From contig OZ007506.1 in the NCBI GenBank assembly GCA_963931865.1, positions 7,036,451 through 7,100,450 on the forward strand: 64,000 nt of DNA, given 5' to 3'. Shown here in pieces: positions 52,206-64,000 of the stretch. Below the pieces are notes generated by a model. The model was given only the letters and a program-made list of their open reading frames with translations. It did no database searches and had not been told where the DNA came from. The position numbers were made by a program, and so were the translations under genes. Every line of letters starts with the position of its first letter. The first letter of the stretch is position 1. Source of the DNA: Axinella damicornis (lineage: Eukaryota; Porifera; Demospongiae; Axinellida; Axinellidae).

Positions 52206-55200
52206 CTGCAGAGAAAGAAACGCAGAGAACAAGGACAGGTTACAGCAGAGTACGACTTTGAAGAAGGTGACGGTACAAGACCCACATCAACTTCAAATTA
52301 GCTCGCGAATGAATGATTCACAAAGATGATGCAGAGCATCGTGTAACACTGTAGATAATTTATTATTAAGAGAATGAAACGTTGGTACCATACTAATGTT
52401 GCTGCTGTTAGACAACCACTGAAACTGAAAGACCGGACAATTATTGCCATCCTCAAACTTTGTCATAACTTTGCGGATTGAGAGCTGACAGTCAAATCAA
52501 AACATAGCCAGGTAGATATCAGGTTGGGTAGAAGCTAACTGCATGCTGTCAACACTTAATTACCACCACAACTTGAGTACCTCTTCACTCAATTCATTCA
52601 GTAGAGGGAGGCTTCTGCCCTAAACAGCAATTCTAGATTCCCCATTAGGTTCTGCACTAAGCGGGACCATTCTCCCAGTGTAGGAAATCAAGGGTGGGAT
52701 TCACTCGACTTCCTTCCGGTGGCTCATAAATAACTAACCCCAGATCAAAATGCAGCTAGTAAGTGCTCTCAGGGTTGATGCATGCATAATTACTGGATAA
52801 TTCAGGGCAGTAACTGGGTAGTAAAAGGTTAACTATAAATGTTAAATTCAGCAACTCTGTTATCAAACAGGTGGAGCGTGACTTGGCAACCTGCACAGTG
52901 TGTTTGACGACAGACATCAAAGGTTACCAGACTGCTGGCAGCAGCACATCAACTGCTAATCCAGGACATGATGTCATGAATATTGTCCACTGTTGATAGC
53001 CTCTAGCATCCATACAAGCCTTAACTGCCCATGATGGGGTACAAGATGTCAACAAGAAGCCAGGCATAAAGATGTGGGATAGTCTTTCTCTTGGGGATGC
53101 AAGTACAAACTTCACACCTGCATTACTGCTCCCAAACACACTAAACAGCTTGCATTCCAAGTGTGTACACTGTACACCAGACCCCTAATACCAGCTTTGC
53201 AGTACAAGTAGTAGCTACTGGATGAAGCCACGCCTGGTGCCTACTAATCATGCTCAAGTGTGTGAGGCCTTCTTGTGTATGTGCATATTATTACGTAACA
53301 AGTGCATGTGCATCCTATCCTATACTGGTGATTACCATCTGTGTGCATGATCATGTGACACGTTCAAAGGAGTCCTTGTTGAGGGCAGTGGCAGTGATGG
53401 GGAAGGTTGAGCACTCGATAGCATAGGATAACACAGATGCATACTGACCCATGTAGTTCCTTGCTTCCCACAAGGTCCGTCCGTCAAGATGGTAATCAAA
53501 ACGCATGTTGGAAGAGTAGCGTGCGCTTCCCCAAGCACTGAAATTCATGGCATGGTTAGCTCACTGTCTCCTACGAAGAGTCTGCTGACTGCACTGCAGT
53601 GGCTCTGCCAACCTGGCCTGGCTGGTCGACCAAGCCGGATGTACCATCGCACGTGTGTTAACCACAGTCGTTGCACAGTACATACAGCTAATGCTCGGAA
53701 CTTCTTTCTGACTGCTACTGTAGTCGACACGGCTATCTCTCGCTTTTGGCTGAATCGGCTGGGCTCAGAGAGTTGAAACCCACCCTCAATCAACTCAACA
53801 TCCACATACATGCACATGGGTACTACATAGTATATAGACACCGCCCACTCCACTTCAACAAAATGCTCCACTTGGGTCATTTTATGGTCCATTATTTAGC
53901 CCAATATGCACGATTACGCTCTTCTAAGCCTGCAGATACCACCCACATAATGCCCACCTCCCTACCAGTCACCAGGAATTCAAGGCAACATAGATGAACA
54001 CCATCACCATCTGGACTTGTACATAAACATAATGTTGTCCTCGGGCTATCACCCTCAGACTCAGTTGGTTTACTATGATCAATCTCCGACAATTATCATC
54101 TGCCAACATGAGCAGTCTGGCAATGTATTGTTACATGCACATAAACATGCATGACGTACATACAGCTAACACCACATGCAACTGACTGCATAGGAGGCAC
54201 CCTTTCTGTACAACCCACAATATTCCCCCCATGGGCATTGCTGACAGCGAATTGGCCATTTCAAGAAAGCTGTCTCTTGTTGTGAGATAATCCACAAACC
54301 CACTTTCAACCACAATGAGACCCCTGCAATGGTAACTAACATGGAGGACAGGATTCAGAACAGACATACATTATCAAGGGACTACTACTCTTTAGACAAG
54401 CACCTACACAGAGCAGTCTAGTTTCACTCCAAAGTAGTTTCCACTCCCTTTGTTTGAACAAGCTGCCAAGGCCAGGAAAGAATCACAAATCACACAGCCT
54501 ACATGTACCGACGCCTATGCGGCTAGATGCTTGTGCCAACTTTGGCCCAACAGAGTCACTGCGATCACCAACGAAATTGATAACGCCATCCTCTGAACCG
54601 TCTTACTAATTGGCAGCTCCGTGCAACTTCAAAATCAAGCCAAGAGACTTTTATGCAATACTGGTGATTTACATTGGACAGAGAAGGATTGCTACCACAG
54701 GATCAGATTCTCCCACCATGAGTGGGAATGGAGTCCACTATCGACAATACTATATCACTACTACCGCTCATTTATCAGATCTGATCTACCCTTGTGTACT
54801 CCACTGATGGTCTGCGACAGTGGGCAGTCAGGTGTTGACACAAGGATCAGGGCTGACCGCCAATTCCTTTAGCCACAACACTACTCATGTGGTCTGGTTT
54901 TCCTCAAAACTACACAAATTTGGTTTACTTTCAATTATAGTGGGACCATCCACTAAAGTTGGTCAATAACTACAGGATCTGCTGTGATAGTATATATTAC
55001 CGTGATTGTTGGTGAAGCAGGTACACATCAGGATGTTACACTGGCCAGGCAATTCCAAATGAAGCACCTATTTGTAGAGTGAGCTAGCTAAGTGCGTAGT
55101 CATTCCCACTACAGGGCCCCGTAGGAGTGTGCAGCCTGCTAGTCATACCATGTGACTTACCGCTGCCGTCATGTTAAGTGTGTACTGATGGTACCAGATA

Positions 55201-57670
55201 TGCACCCTCCACATGAAGTAACAGTTCTTCCCTAGTTTTTCGGTATGGGCCTGGGAACATATTGCCAGTCCGGACTAGACTTTGTTCAATCATGTGATCA
55301 TTGCTGGAGTGTGTAGGTGTTTACAGACTCTATAAAGTAATAGGCAAATAGGATTTAGGTATTCCCAAACAAGCCTGCTGCTGACTCAGCACATTACAGG
55401 AAAGATTCTGACCACACTTTTCTCTCCCAATATTTGGTACGGGTCAGACAACGAGGCTTCATACAAACGGTTTCGCACAGTGTCCTACGACTATGTGAGG
55501 ATTCTTCAGAATTACAACAGAGGAGAGCCAATCAAGACAGAGCTAAGGCCGCACCGACATGGAGTTTAGCCGCTATTCGACAGCCGATTCAATTATTGGC
55601 ACTAATCAGGTCAGGGCAAATCACAAAATACTGATTTGCTTAACCTTCACTTAGACAGCTTCACAAAACAGAGTACCTATGACTGCCATTCCAGCCAGCC
55701 TTCTCACACACCACCCACGTTACGTTTGCTATCCGAGTCAACTCAGTACATAGCAAATGCTGCTGCTAGAGGACTTCCACTCGGGAATGACACTGCAGAA
55801 GTCAACCTAAAGCACAAAGCAATTCCCAACCACAAACACACACACCCCCTCGTCAGGGGATCCCCAACACTTTCTGAGATGGTTTCACATTATTGGGTCT
55901 AAGTGATGTACGCACAAAGAAACCTGAAGGCTCTGGGCTGTAAGGTGTAAGGCCTGAGGGTTTATAAATCTCGTTTATCCCACTGGTCAAAAGGATGATG
56001 GGTGTGATTTGAATGATTGGGATGGGGGGGGGGGGGGGGGGGGGAGGGAGAGAGAGATCACATTAGGAGGGAGGGTGTTCATACTGGGGCTTTGTAAACA
56101 CACTTTGATAAAGCCCAAACTTCCTGAGTGGCAGCTAGCAATGATTCCATTCGCCCACTCAGAACCACCAGCGATGCAGTGGTGTAATGACACACAGAGC
56201 AAGAGAAGTAACGTCCACTGTAACTAGAGCTACTGCGGCGTCACAAGGCACATTAACGGCAACAACAACATTGCCAAGTGTATACCACCACTAAGCATAC
56301 CACCACTAAGCATACCATCAAGACACCCTACAACTCCACCAACAGAAGAATCTCAGCCAAATAAGGATCTGACAAGTAAGCATACACTGATTTCAGTTTG
56401 TCACACATAACATGAAACCTATGGAGAAGAAACTGATCACTAACACACTACTATATACAACTGCAGAGAAAACGAAAACCTACTCCAGAAGGGGTGTAAC
56501 ATGAAAGGGTTTTGGCAATGAGGTCTGAGACTCAAGAGTATCTGGTTCAAGTCCTGGCCACAAAATAGCTGGTCAGTGGTCAGTTACTAGGACATGTTAT
56601 AGCAGATGGACTACACTAGGCCAGTAGTCTGTCTAGAGCAAAGGCATTATATAATCTTGTTCCGAGGCCTATCCCCGTCTCCTGGGAATGAGGCTAACAT
56701 CAGCATTCGTGTCATTTGAACAACACACGAATCAACTATGAAAACGTTTGTCAATTCAGTCATGCAAGCGACGAAAAGTTGGGCAGTGGCAGGGGCCTGG
56801 GAACGAGGATAATATGCTACATTCCTGGGTTAGCTACACGTTCAATGCAAGTAAGAAACCGTTGTAGAACACACACTCACAATTCAGTCTACCATATACA
56901 CATGTATGCTTGTCCATGTCCAGCCATCGGATCAAGTGATCCTCTTTACAGCTTACTCATTTACAAAACACGCACACGCGTGCACACACACACACACACA
57001 CACGCATGCATGCACACTTACTCACACAAAACACGGCAGTACATTGCTAGCCTGAAGACTATAAGCATCGCCTAGCCTGATATATGTTACGTATACCTCC
57101 CTCTTGCGGTGTTGCCTAGGTAATTGTGATTTTATGTGGGTGAATTGGCTTCCTGCATACACACACCAACAACAAAATAACACAGGTGCGTAAAGGGAAG
57201 TTCCGACAATAAAACTCAACAACAGCAGCTACGTACATGCCTTATATGGTGTTCCACTGAATGCCAGCTAGCTTTAAAAATCCCATTATTGTGGCTGGCA
57301 CATCCTACCCAGGTTGCTTGGCAGTGCAGGTGGAAGACCATCAAGTGATCCTTTGTCTAATTCACCACCATTCAAAGGGTTCTTTGTCTTCCATTAGCAG
57401 TGAACACTCTCCTGGCTCCCATCCACCATGTTTCACCATGTTTACCACAGGATATATAGAAAGACCGCCACGTTTACCGCAGGGCATATAGAAAGGCGTG
57501 ACTACATGTGATCTTAGTCCAGATGGGAAATGGAATGAGGCCAATTGGGAACGACAGCACCAGTAGCAAGTATGCGAGATTGCTATATACATGATTACTT
57601 ACGAGATAGAGGACAGTCGTGGGATTATACTGCAGGGGTATTACTAACTAGACAGTTTGTGGGATAATCA
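52206..57670. other. No gene recognised; probable CLK 5' intron or intergenic DNA
   Basis: I searched the - strand for the kinase glycine-rich loop and found none. It holds a poly-G run (56027-56044), a partial foldback copy (56655-56697), CA repeats (56982-57003) and scattered short frames. One frame, 53351-53540 (-), is listed separately. Confidence 0.45.
53354..53540 (-). other. Unassigned exon-like open frame
   Basis: After a TTTCAG acceptor the frame reads AWGSARYSSNMRFDYHLDGR then TLWEARNYMGQYASVLSYAI and ends ALNKDSFER before GTCACA. The composition is protein-like (Trp, Tyr, Phe, Met balanced) and unlike nearby random frames, but I recognise no family and the donor is weak. Confidence 0.25.
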
Positions 57671-57676
57671 GAAATG

Positions 57677-57682
57677 TATGTG

Positions 57683-57725
<43 letters not shown>

Positions 57726-58140
57726 AGGGCTACGAGTGTGAGTGTGAGTGGTGTGGGAGCTAGAGTGTACGAGTAAGCGTGAGTGTATGAGTGTGAGTAA
57801 TGTGGGAGCTATGAGTGTTAGTGTGCGAGTGGGGGAGGGGGCTGCGAGTGTGAGTATGTGATGTGGGAGCTATGAGTGTGAGTGTGAGTGGGGGGGTGCG
57901 AGTGTGAGTATGTGATGCGGGAGCTATGAGTGTGAGTGTGAGTGGGGGGTGTGAGTGTGAGTATGTGATGCGGGAGCTATGAGTGTGAGTGTGAGTGGGG
58001 AGGGGGGGCTGTGAGTGTGAGTATGTGATGCGGGAGCCATGAGTGTGAGTAAGCATGAGTGTATGCATGTGAGTAAGCGTGAGTGCGTGAGTGTATGAGT
58101 GTGAGTGTGTGGGTGATGGGAGTGTGTGAGTGTGAGCATG
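57677..58140. repeat. (GT)n followed by a GTGAGTATGTGATGCGGGAGC minisatellite
   Basis: About 22 GT units, then seven or more units of 55-65 bp built from GAGTGTGAGT and ATGTGATGCGGGAGCTATGA, decaying into GAGTGTGTGAGT repeats. His/Thr/Ser-rich frames on - are artefacts. Confidence 0.85.
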
Positions 58141-59312
58141 TGTGTGTGTGCACATGTGCAGAACAACACATATATACACCCAGGACATTACTCCACTGTG
58201 CCACCACCTTTGATGTTGACAGGCAGCACAATGGCACATCCTGAGAACAAGGAAGGATGCGACTAAAATCACATCACAAGACAATCACCTGGGACTGCAC
58301 AAAGATGGATGCATGGCTACAAATTACACCTGTAAGCATTCTGTGTTTACCCATTTAAGCCATAAAAGAGGCATCATCACTCAGTCAGTCATCAGTGAGT
58401 CAATCAGTGGGGCTTAAGCTAAATGGCCATCCATTAGTGCATGTCTAAGAACTGCTCACTATAATATATTGTCCAGGAACATGTACACCAACTACATATG
58501 CCGTTCAGTATGGGCATACGTGATTGTATGCTAGCACTCTGCAAACGGCAGCATAACTTGCATATATGATACACCCCATGCCTTCACACTGAACACTACT
58601 GTACCTAAAGGCAAGTTGCATCTAGCTCCTCCTGATGACCGACTACAGCTTGTGCTGGTGGATGGTAGCCTACACCATTATCCTGTTAGCTTTGTGCGGC
58701 TGGGATGCAAGGACGAGAGGCAAGCCAAGACACTCACACTGCCCACACAGGATACCACTGCCAGTTGTGAGGTGGGTACCCCCATTAGGCAGACACTTCT
58801 TTGATGCTATCTACCTCCTTAGCCATTACAACAGGAGTGCTGCACACCACTAATTACAAGCCAGCACACTGCAAAACTGTATTCCTAAAGCATGTGGACT
58901 TATAACCACCTACACGCAGTCTTCCCCAGTTTCTACCATCCTCGAAGGGAAACAGACTACTAACAGCTACCCAACATGGTAACAATAACAGATAGCACTT
59001 GAGAGGCCACAAGCAACATAACAACAAACTAGGCTAACTTTACAACAGAAATGTCACCCGAACACACCTAAACATGAGCCAAATACCAGACGCAGTGTGT
59101 GCTTGTTGTTCTCAGTGTACTACACCACATGGCAACAAGTACTCTGACGTGGTGGAAGTGCATGTACAACCACACACACCCACACACTCGCCTACATTTA
59201 CACACATATGCACACCTCCCTTCGCACACATACATGTACACTCCTCCCCCCACACATAGTCACCATGGTACACACACACAGTCACCATGGTACACACACA
59301 CTCACAGAGCAG

Positions 59313-59344
<32 letters not shown>

Positions 59345-59696
59345 GAGCAGCACACGCAACATCCAGGTGTTCTGTCGTTCTTGTCCACTAACAAAAAAAA
59401 CCCCCAACTTACTGGAAGTGTACGTAAACTTCCAGGCCACTGACCAGCTTGCAGTATGACAAATAAGGGCCTGTTATCTTTTATTATGTAACCGTGGACA
59501 TGGTTGTGTAGCTTATCAAGAAAGCATGATGCCATCATAATGATTATGTCATCATGCGCTCTTGAGCTTATGTACAGCAGGGAAGATGCGTGTGGTAAGT
59601 TACCTGTGACCTTCATTGGGGCCCGGGTCCACACCACTGTGACCAGAAATCTAAATGGCACGCCGGTACCGACTCTCAGGATATCTACATAGCCAC

Positions 59697-59782
59697 AAAT
59701 TTCAACTTAACAGTGGGGCAAATACTCAAAGGGTAGCACAAAATTTCAACTTAACAGTGGGGCAAATACTCAAAGGGTAGCA
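59697..59782. repeat. Tandem duplication of a 43-bp unit
   Basis: AATTTCAACTTAACAGTGGGGCAAATACTCAAAGGGTAGCA occurs twice back to back. Confidence 0.9.
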
Positions 59783-59878
59783 GCCTGCATAACAATCCAT
59801 AAGGTTCTTTTGTTGTCCATTCAAGTCGTCTATACTCCAGTCCACCCCCAGTAAGGTACCAGCAGATTTCAAACCCAG

Positions 59879-59880
<2 letters not shown>

Positions 59881-59916
<36 letters not shown>
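59881..59916. repeat. 36-nt poly-C run
   Basis: Uninterrupted C from 59881 to 59916, the longest homopolymer in the window. Its length is probably unstable or uncertain. Confidence 0.9.
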
Positions 59917-59919
<3 letters not shown>

Positions 59920-60799
59920 TTGTTGGGTACCAGTTGTCCAACAAACACATTCACCTAAATTAGCACGCATGGTCAAGTCAAACATTGGGACTACTCCCTA
60001 CCGCACAACCATCACACACAAAACACTTCACTCACAGGTCAAACATTTTTGTGAAATTGCCTCAGAATCAAGCAAGCAGGTGGGCGCTGGCTCCAGCCCA
60101 AGGTCATTACTGGGCGTAATTGTTTACTGCCGGCCTTTCGGTTACGAATTGTGTCAAAAAGGCATCGGTATGCTGGCGACCGAGCGCCCCCAACACACAC
60201 AGCTGTAGAAAGCCATGGCTGTTGTCACAGAGCTTGGCCAATGTCCAAGCAAACGGAACCATGCATGTCAACAGCATTGGGGACCAACATTGCATGGTCT
60301 GACAGACATGCATCCCTTGTGCCATATGTGAGCATACAGTCAAACAATTGGCTAATGCTGTGAACACTAATGCTAATTACCAACACATAGGCCATACAGT
60401 ATGAGAAAACACGCACGTATCGCGTCTGAAACAGCTAACATACACATTGTACTATCACACTGCCACGCAGTCTCAATTCCCAGCATCATCAGCATCTTGA
60501 GGTGAATTTGACAGAGAAGCTATAAAATTCAGTGTGAGCTCCTATTCCCCCAGGACAGCCAACAAACCACACCACAGTCTGACCAATTTCAGGGAAACAG
60601 CCAACAGAAGACCCACAGAGGACAAGGACCTCTCCACCACATACAAACCCTGAAATCAAACACTCACTCACTCCCATGTGGCATGCACATTTGCACAGGC
60701 ACAAGACTAATGTTGCACCCATGTGTAATAAATGTAGGGTCTGTATGCCTCGTGTTCTGGCTGTACCATTTGTAATAATTATGTGTCGTATAATTTTGT

Positions 60800-61230
60800 A
60801 CTACACGAGCTTCGCTCGATTCGCTCGCTCAGCTACTTCCCCTCATTCACCTACGCAAGCAGTCCAGGACTGGGCAGCTTTCTGTGCAGAGGTGTGACGA
60901 ACCTGCGCCCATGCATCTGCCTCAACTATAGCGCTACTGCTCCCAGATCATCAACTACTGATCTCCGATCGCATCCCCCTCAACTACTGATCACCGATCG
61001 CATCTGATTCAGCTGCTACTCCCGATCGCGTCTGCTTCATTTGTGCCCGCTTCAGCTACTGCTCTCCAGTCGTGTCCGTTTGCAGCCCCAGCCCTTCTGG
61101 AAGATTCCAGCCACACTCCTGTCCAATGTTCTCAATCATTCTTCGCAGAGTTTGGATTTCGGAGGTTGCGGTGAAAGGTCGCGCGTCACCACTCTAGTCC
61201 TGCCCCGAACATCCCACTTCCGTTACACAC
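60800..61230 (-). repeat. Dispersed repeat, inverted copy of 1661-2145
   Basis: In inverse it carries AACGGAAGTGGGATGTTCG, GACGCGCGACC, GGCTGGAATCTTCCAGAAG, a diverged GATCGGGAGTAGCAGCTGAA tandem block and GGGGAAGTAGCTGAGCGAGCGAA...CGAAGCTCG, in the same order as copy 1. It is also flanked by an AC/GT microsatellite at the AACGGAAG end. Confidence 0.75.
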
Positions 61231-63920
61231 ACACACGGACAATAAAATCTAATGTATTGGTGTGTTGGTATCCATAATTGAAAGCAACAAATCACTACAA
61301 GGTCAGTGGGGTCAGAGACCATAGCTACCATCATGCTGCCACCACAGGGACTTTAATGCAGGCCTTATGGCTCAGCTACTGTATGGGGGTGCAGAAACCC
61401 ACAAACAATCCACAACATTGCTTGTTATAATTAGCAGCACAGAAATCTGACTAGGGGTAAATTAGGGCTGATGGCCTCCAATTGGGGCGTTGTTGTCCCA
61501 GCATTAACAAACACAGACATCATCAGGATGTGTTTGGATTGCTCTGATCAGCAGCCATTACAACATGTCAGGATTAGAAAATAACTGAACGGTTGATTCA
61601 CGTGCCACTGAGATAACTAGTCAACCTGTGGGTTCATTAGCAAGCCGGCAAAGTGACCTCCATACAGTAACAGTGTTTATTGCACCATTTTAAGCTCTGT
61701 GCCAAACAAGGAGATCTCCAGGTCCCATTTTGAAGGATTTTGAAGGGTTTCAACGTGGAAACCTTTGCACCTTTCACTGTGACCCGCGTACCCTAGCCGA
61801 AAGGTTGTCACTGCACATGCGGACTTCCAATAACACTCTGATCCGTCAAAAAACAGGAATCCCACAACGTGCCATCCACAGCTATACGAACTTGTTTTTG
61901 TATGGGGTGCATAGGAGTTGGTCCAATTGCCGAGCACCTTAGTATGGGTACCCAGCAGTGTAGGCAGGTTGTATTTGTATCTATATACAAGTGCCTCACA
62001 CTTCAACTGCTCGGGCAGCCTTGGCTCGGCCGGGATGCCACTGTTTTGTACAGAGCTGATTCACTACCCTCGTGCATATACCCTAGCAGTACTGCTTGGA
62101 GTCTACCTCCAGTGGCAGCAATGAACGTTTCCCATGTTTCAATACTACCTTTCATACGATGACATTTAAACATCATACACACGTAGTTCCACCACTCTTT
62201 ATTGAATGTGAAAGTAAATCAATCTCGGCATGTGGTGAACAACCAGCACTATATTGTCAGTGTCCATAGTGCCCCTCACAACAATAGGGTGTCAAGTGTC
62301 TATGAAAGTCAGGGACAGGATCCATGTACCAACTACAAATCCTCTTCCACTTCAAAGCAACACATAGTCCTAATACACCTGGTGCTACATGACAGCTTTG
62401 ACCACAGGGAGAGCAGGTGGTGGAACCCTAGCCCACACAAGGGCTTCAGGTAATCCAGTCAAAGGCTTCATTTAGTCAACCCACTTCCTGTTTACGGCAC
62501 ACAGTCAGTTCGGAAGTGGGTGTGTGAGTGTGAGGGTGCGCAAGTGTGTGGGTGTGTGAGTGTGAGGACATGCAAGTGTGTGTGAGGGTGTGTATGCATT
62601 GCAGGTGTGTGTGTACTCGGATGAAGTGCACTGTGTGTTTGCAACAAATATTAAGCTGACCTCACAACATACACAGCTTCAGGTTAGGAGTACAAAGCCA
62701 AGGCAAGACAATGCAGGTAGACAATGCATTGGCTATCTTGCCACTACAGATTACACAGCACTGCCTACAAAGCATTTATTCTCCATGAAACCCACTTTTA
62801 GAACACATGATGTCATGAGTAGTTTGCGAATTGCCAGTTGGTTTTGAGCTCACAAAATTTGGAATACAATGCACAGGTTACATGTTGCGTTATGCACGTG
62901 CAATAACCCAATCACTAAATACACAATTTCTCTTCAAAGCCTGGAAACACAACAGCATTTGAAACTAGCCCAATAGTACTTTAAGTGATGCTCAACTAGA
63001 GACAGCATACGAGCAAAAATCCTTGCACACTGCCAACCTTGTTTTAATCCGAGCAGTGAGGATGAAGGTAGCCGGCCACCAATATATCAGACAGCTAATG
63101 GGGACAGCTGTGTCACAAACCAAGAAATAAGAAGAGGCCTACACGGCCTTCATCTCTGCAGCTCGATTCAAAACAACCCTACCGTACTGCAAGTAATCAG
63201 ATGTTGGAGTGAGGCCGACCTCCCATTGTGTTAACAACTACATACTCGAACAAACTGAACCAAATCACATTGTCTCACAAAAATTCACCAGGAGTACTTC
63301 AATGGCTGTTACACACACACAGGGTTGGCACAACCTCTCAACTGCATGTAGACACACCCAGTTTCTTCACAGATTGTACCCTTTCAAGGCTCAATACAGC
63401 CCCAAACATCTCAATGGCAGAGTAAAGACAGGACATTGTTCAAATATTGACTGTGTCCCGATTCAGGCCAGCTTTTCCTCAATACATAGGGTGCTTGCAA
63501 ACATTCAGATCACTCCCCAACACATGGGGTCTCAATAGCAGAAATGGGCCAGCAATAGTGGATTAACTATGGGCCAACAAGCTGAGAAGATAGACCACAT
63601 GAACAGAAATAGAGAAGCAGCAATCACCATCTGCTTACAAGCGTATCAGATATCACACATCACAAAAACTTGTAGATGGGGAAAAAATGGTATAGGGACT
63701 AGCAGCTAATAAATGGTAGTCAGTAAACTCAAATGGCCTAATGAGATAGTGAGCACAACCTCAGCTTGTTCAGGGGCATTGGCCTGAAACCGGGACCTTC
63801 TCCCCACTCAACATCCTCCGAATTGGTACGTGCAAGGGAGCAACAAGTGCCAGCAGGATATACAGCCAGACAACAGATGAAGTATTGAATCAGTTTCACT
63901 CAACCGCACAACAAAATCAT
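61231..63920. other. No gene recognised
   Basis: A GT/GAGTGTGAG microsatellite lies at about 62518-62610. Several open frames of 70-110 codons show no family signature, no splice context and no ATG in good context. Confidence 0.45.
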
Positions 63921-63921
63921 C

Positions 63922-64000
63922 AGGTCCTGGTGGTCTGCTGGTCATTGGCGGGAGCCCCAGGCTATGGTCCTGGTGGTCTGCTGGCCATTGGCAGGAGCCC
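63922..64000. repeat. Tandem repeat running off the window end
   Basis: Two units of about 43 bp, GGTCCTGGTGGTCTGCTGGYCATTGGCRGGAGCCC, the second continuing to base 64000. Confidence 0.8.

Larger units (their letters stand above)
58141..60799. other. No gene recognised
   Basis: Contains AC-rich microsatellites (59171-59345), a duplicated 43-bp block (59697-59782), the poly-C run at 59881-59916 and scattered short frames without family features. Confidence 0.45.

Overview
The window is nuclear DNA of an animal. It carries multi-exon genes with GT-AG introns that encode metazoan housekeeping families, set in dense simple repeats and small inverted-repeat transposons. The families present and the very abundant palindromic repeats fit an early-branching marine invertebrate, possibly a sponge. 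That assignment is inference; nothing in the window proves it. Reading frames are mostly interrupted by introns, so I rebuilt the genes by joining splice-bounded exons and checking phase.

Layout. 0-5 kb: repeats, one LIM-domain half-exon (- strand) and weak exon candidates. 5.3-11.0 kb (-): a three-exon gene for an approximately 1135-residue protein, a very proline-rich N-terminus joined to a C-terminal Costars domain (ABRA/ABRACL type, actin regulation). 13.2-14.0 kb (-): an intronless cytosolic sulfotransferase, divergent from an intronless NmrA-type NAD(P)-binding protein at 14.3-15.2 kb (+). 17.9-47.4 kb (-): VPS11, the HOPS/CORVET core subunit, in 28 coding exons (about 900 residues) with a U12-type AT-AC intron near its 5' end. 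Its 10.7-kb penultimate intron holds two tandem arrays of ankyrin-coding fragments and a dead piggyBac transposase. Another intron holds a dead reverse-transcriptase element. 48.3-52.2 kb and beyond (-): a CLK/LAMMER dual-specificity kinase whose 5' exons (glycine-rich loop and N-terminus) I could not find. 52-64 kb: repeats, minisatellites and no exon I can defend.

Three themes stand out. (1) Introns of VPS11 and CLK repeatedly carry polypyrimidine tracts of 100-540 nt (polypurine on +) directly abutting the 3' splice site. (2) A palindromic repeat family with ends like TAGCCTCGTTCCCAGGC occurs about twenty times, from 35-bp hairpins to long two-armed elements with unique DNA or nested insertions between the arms. 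(3) Several other foldback elements, including a Tc1/mariner-like MITE with a TA target duplication, sit in introns. Functionally the genes cover actin regulation (Costars), small-molecule sulfonation, an NAD(P)-dependent or redox-sensing protein, endolysosomal tethering (VPS11) and splicing-factor phosphorylation (CLK). They do not form an operon-like or pathway cluster.
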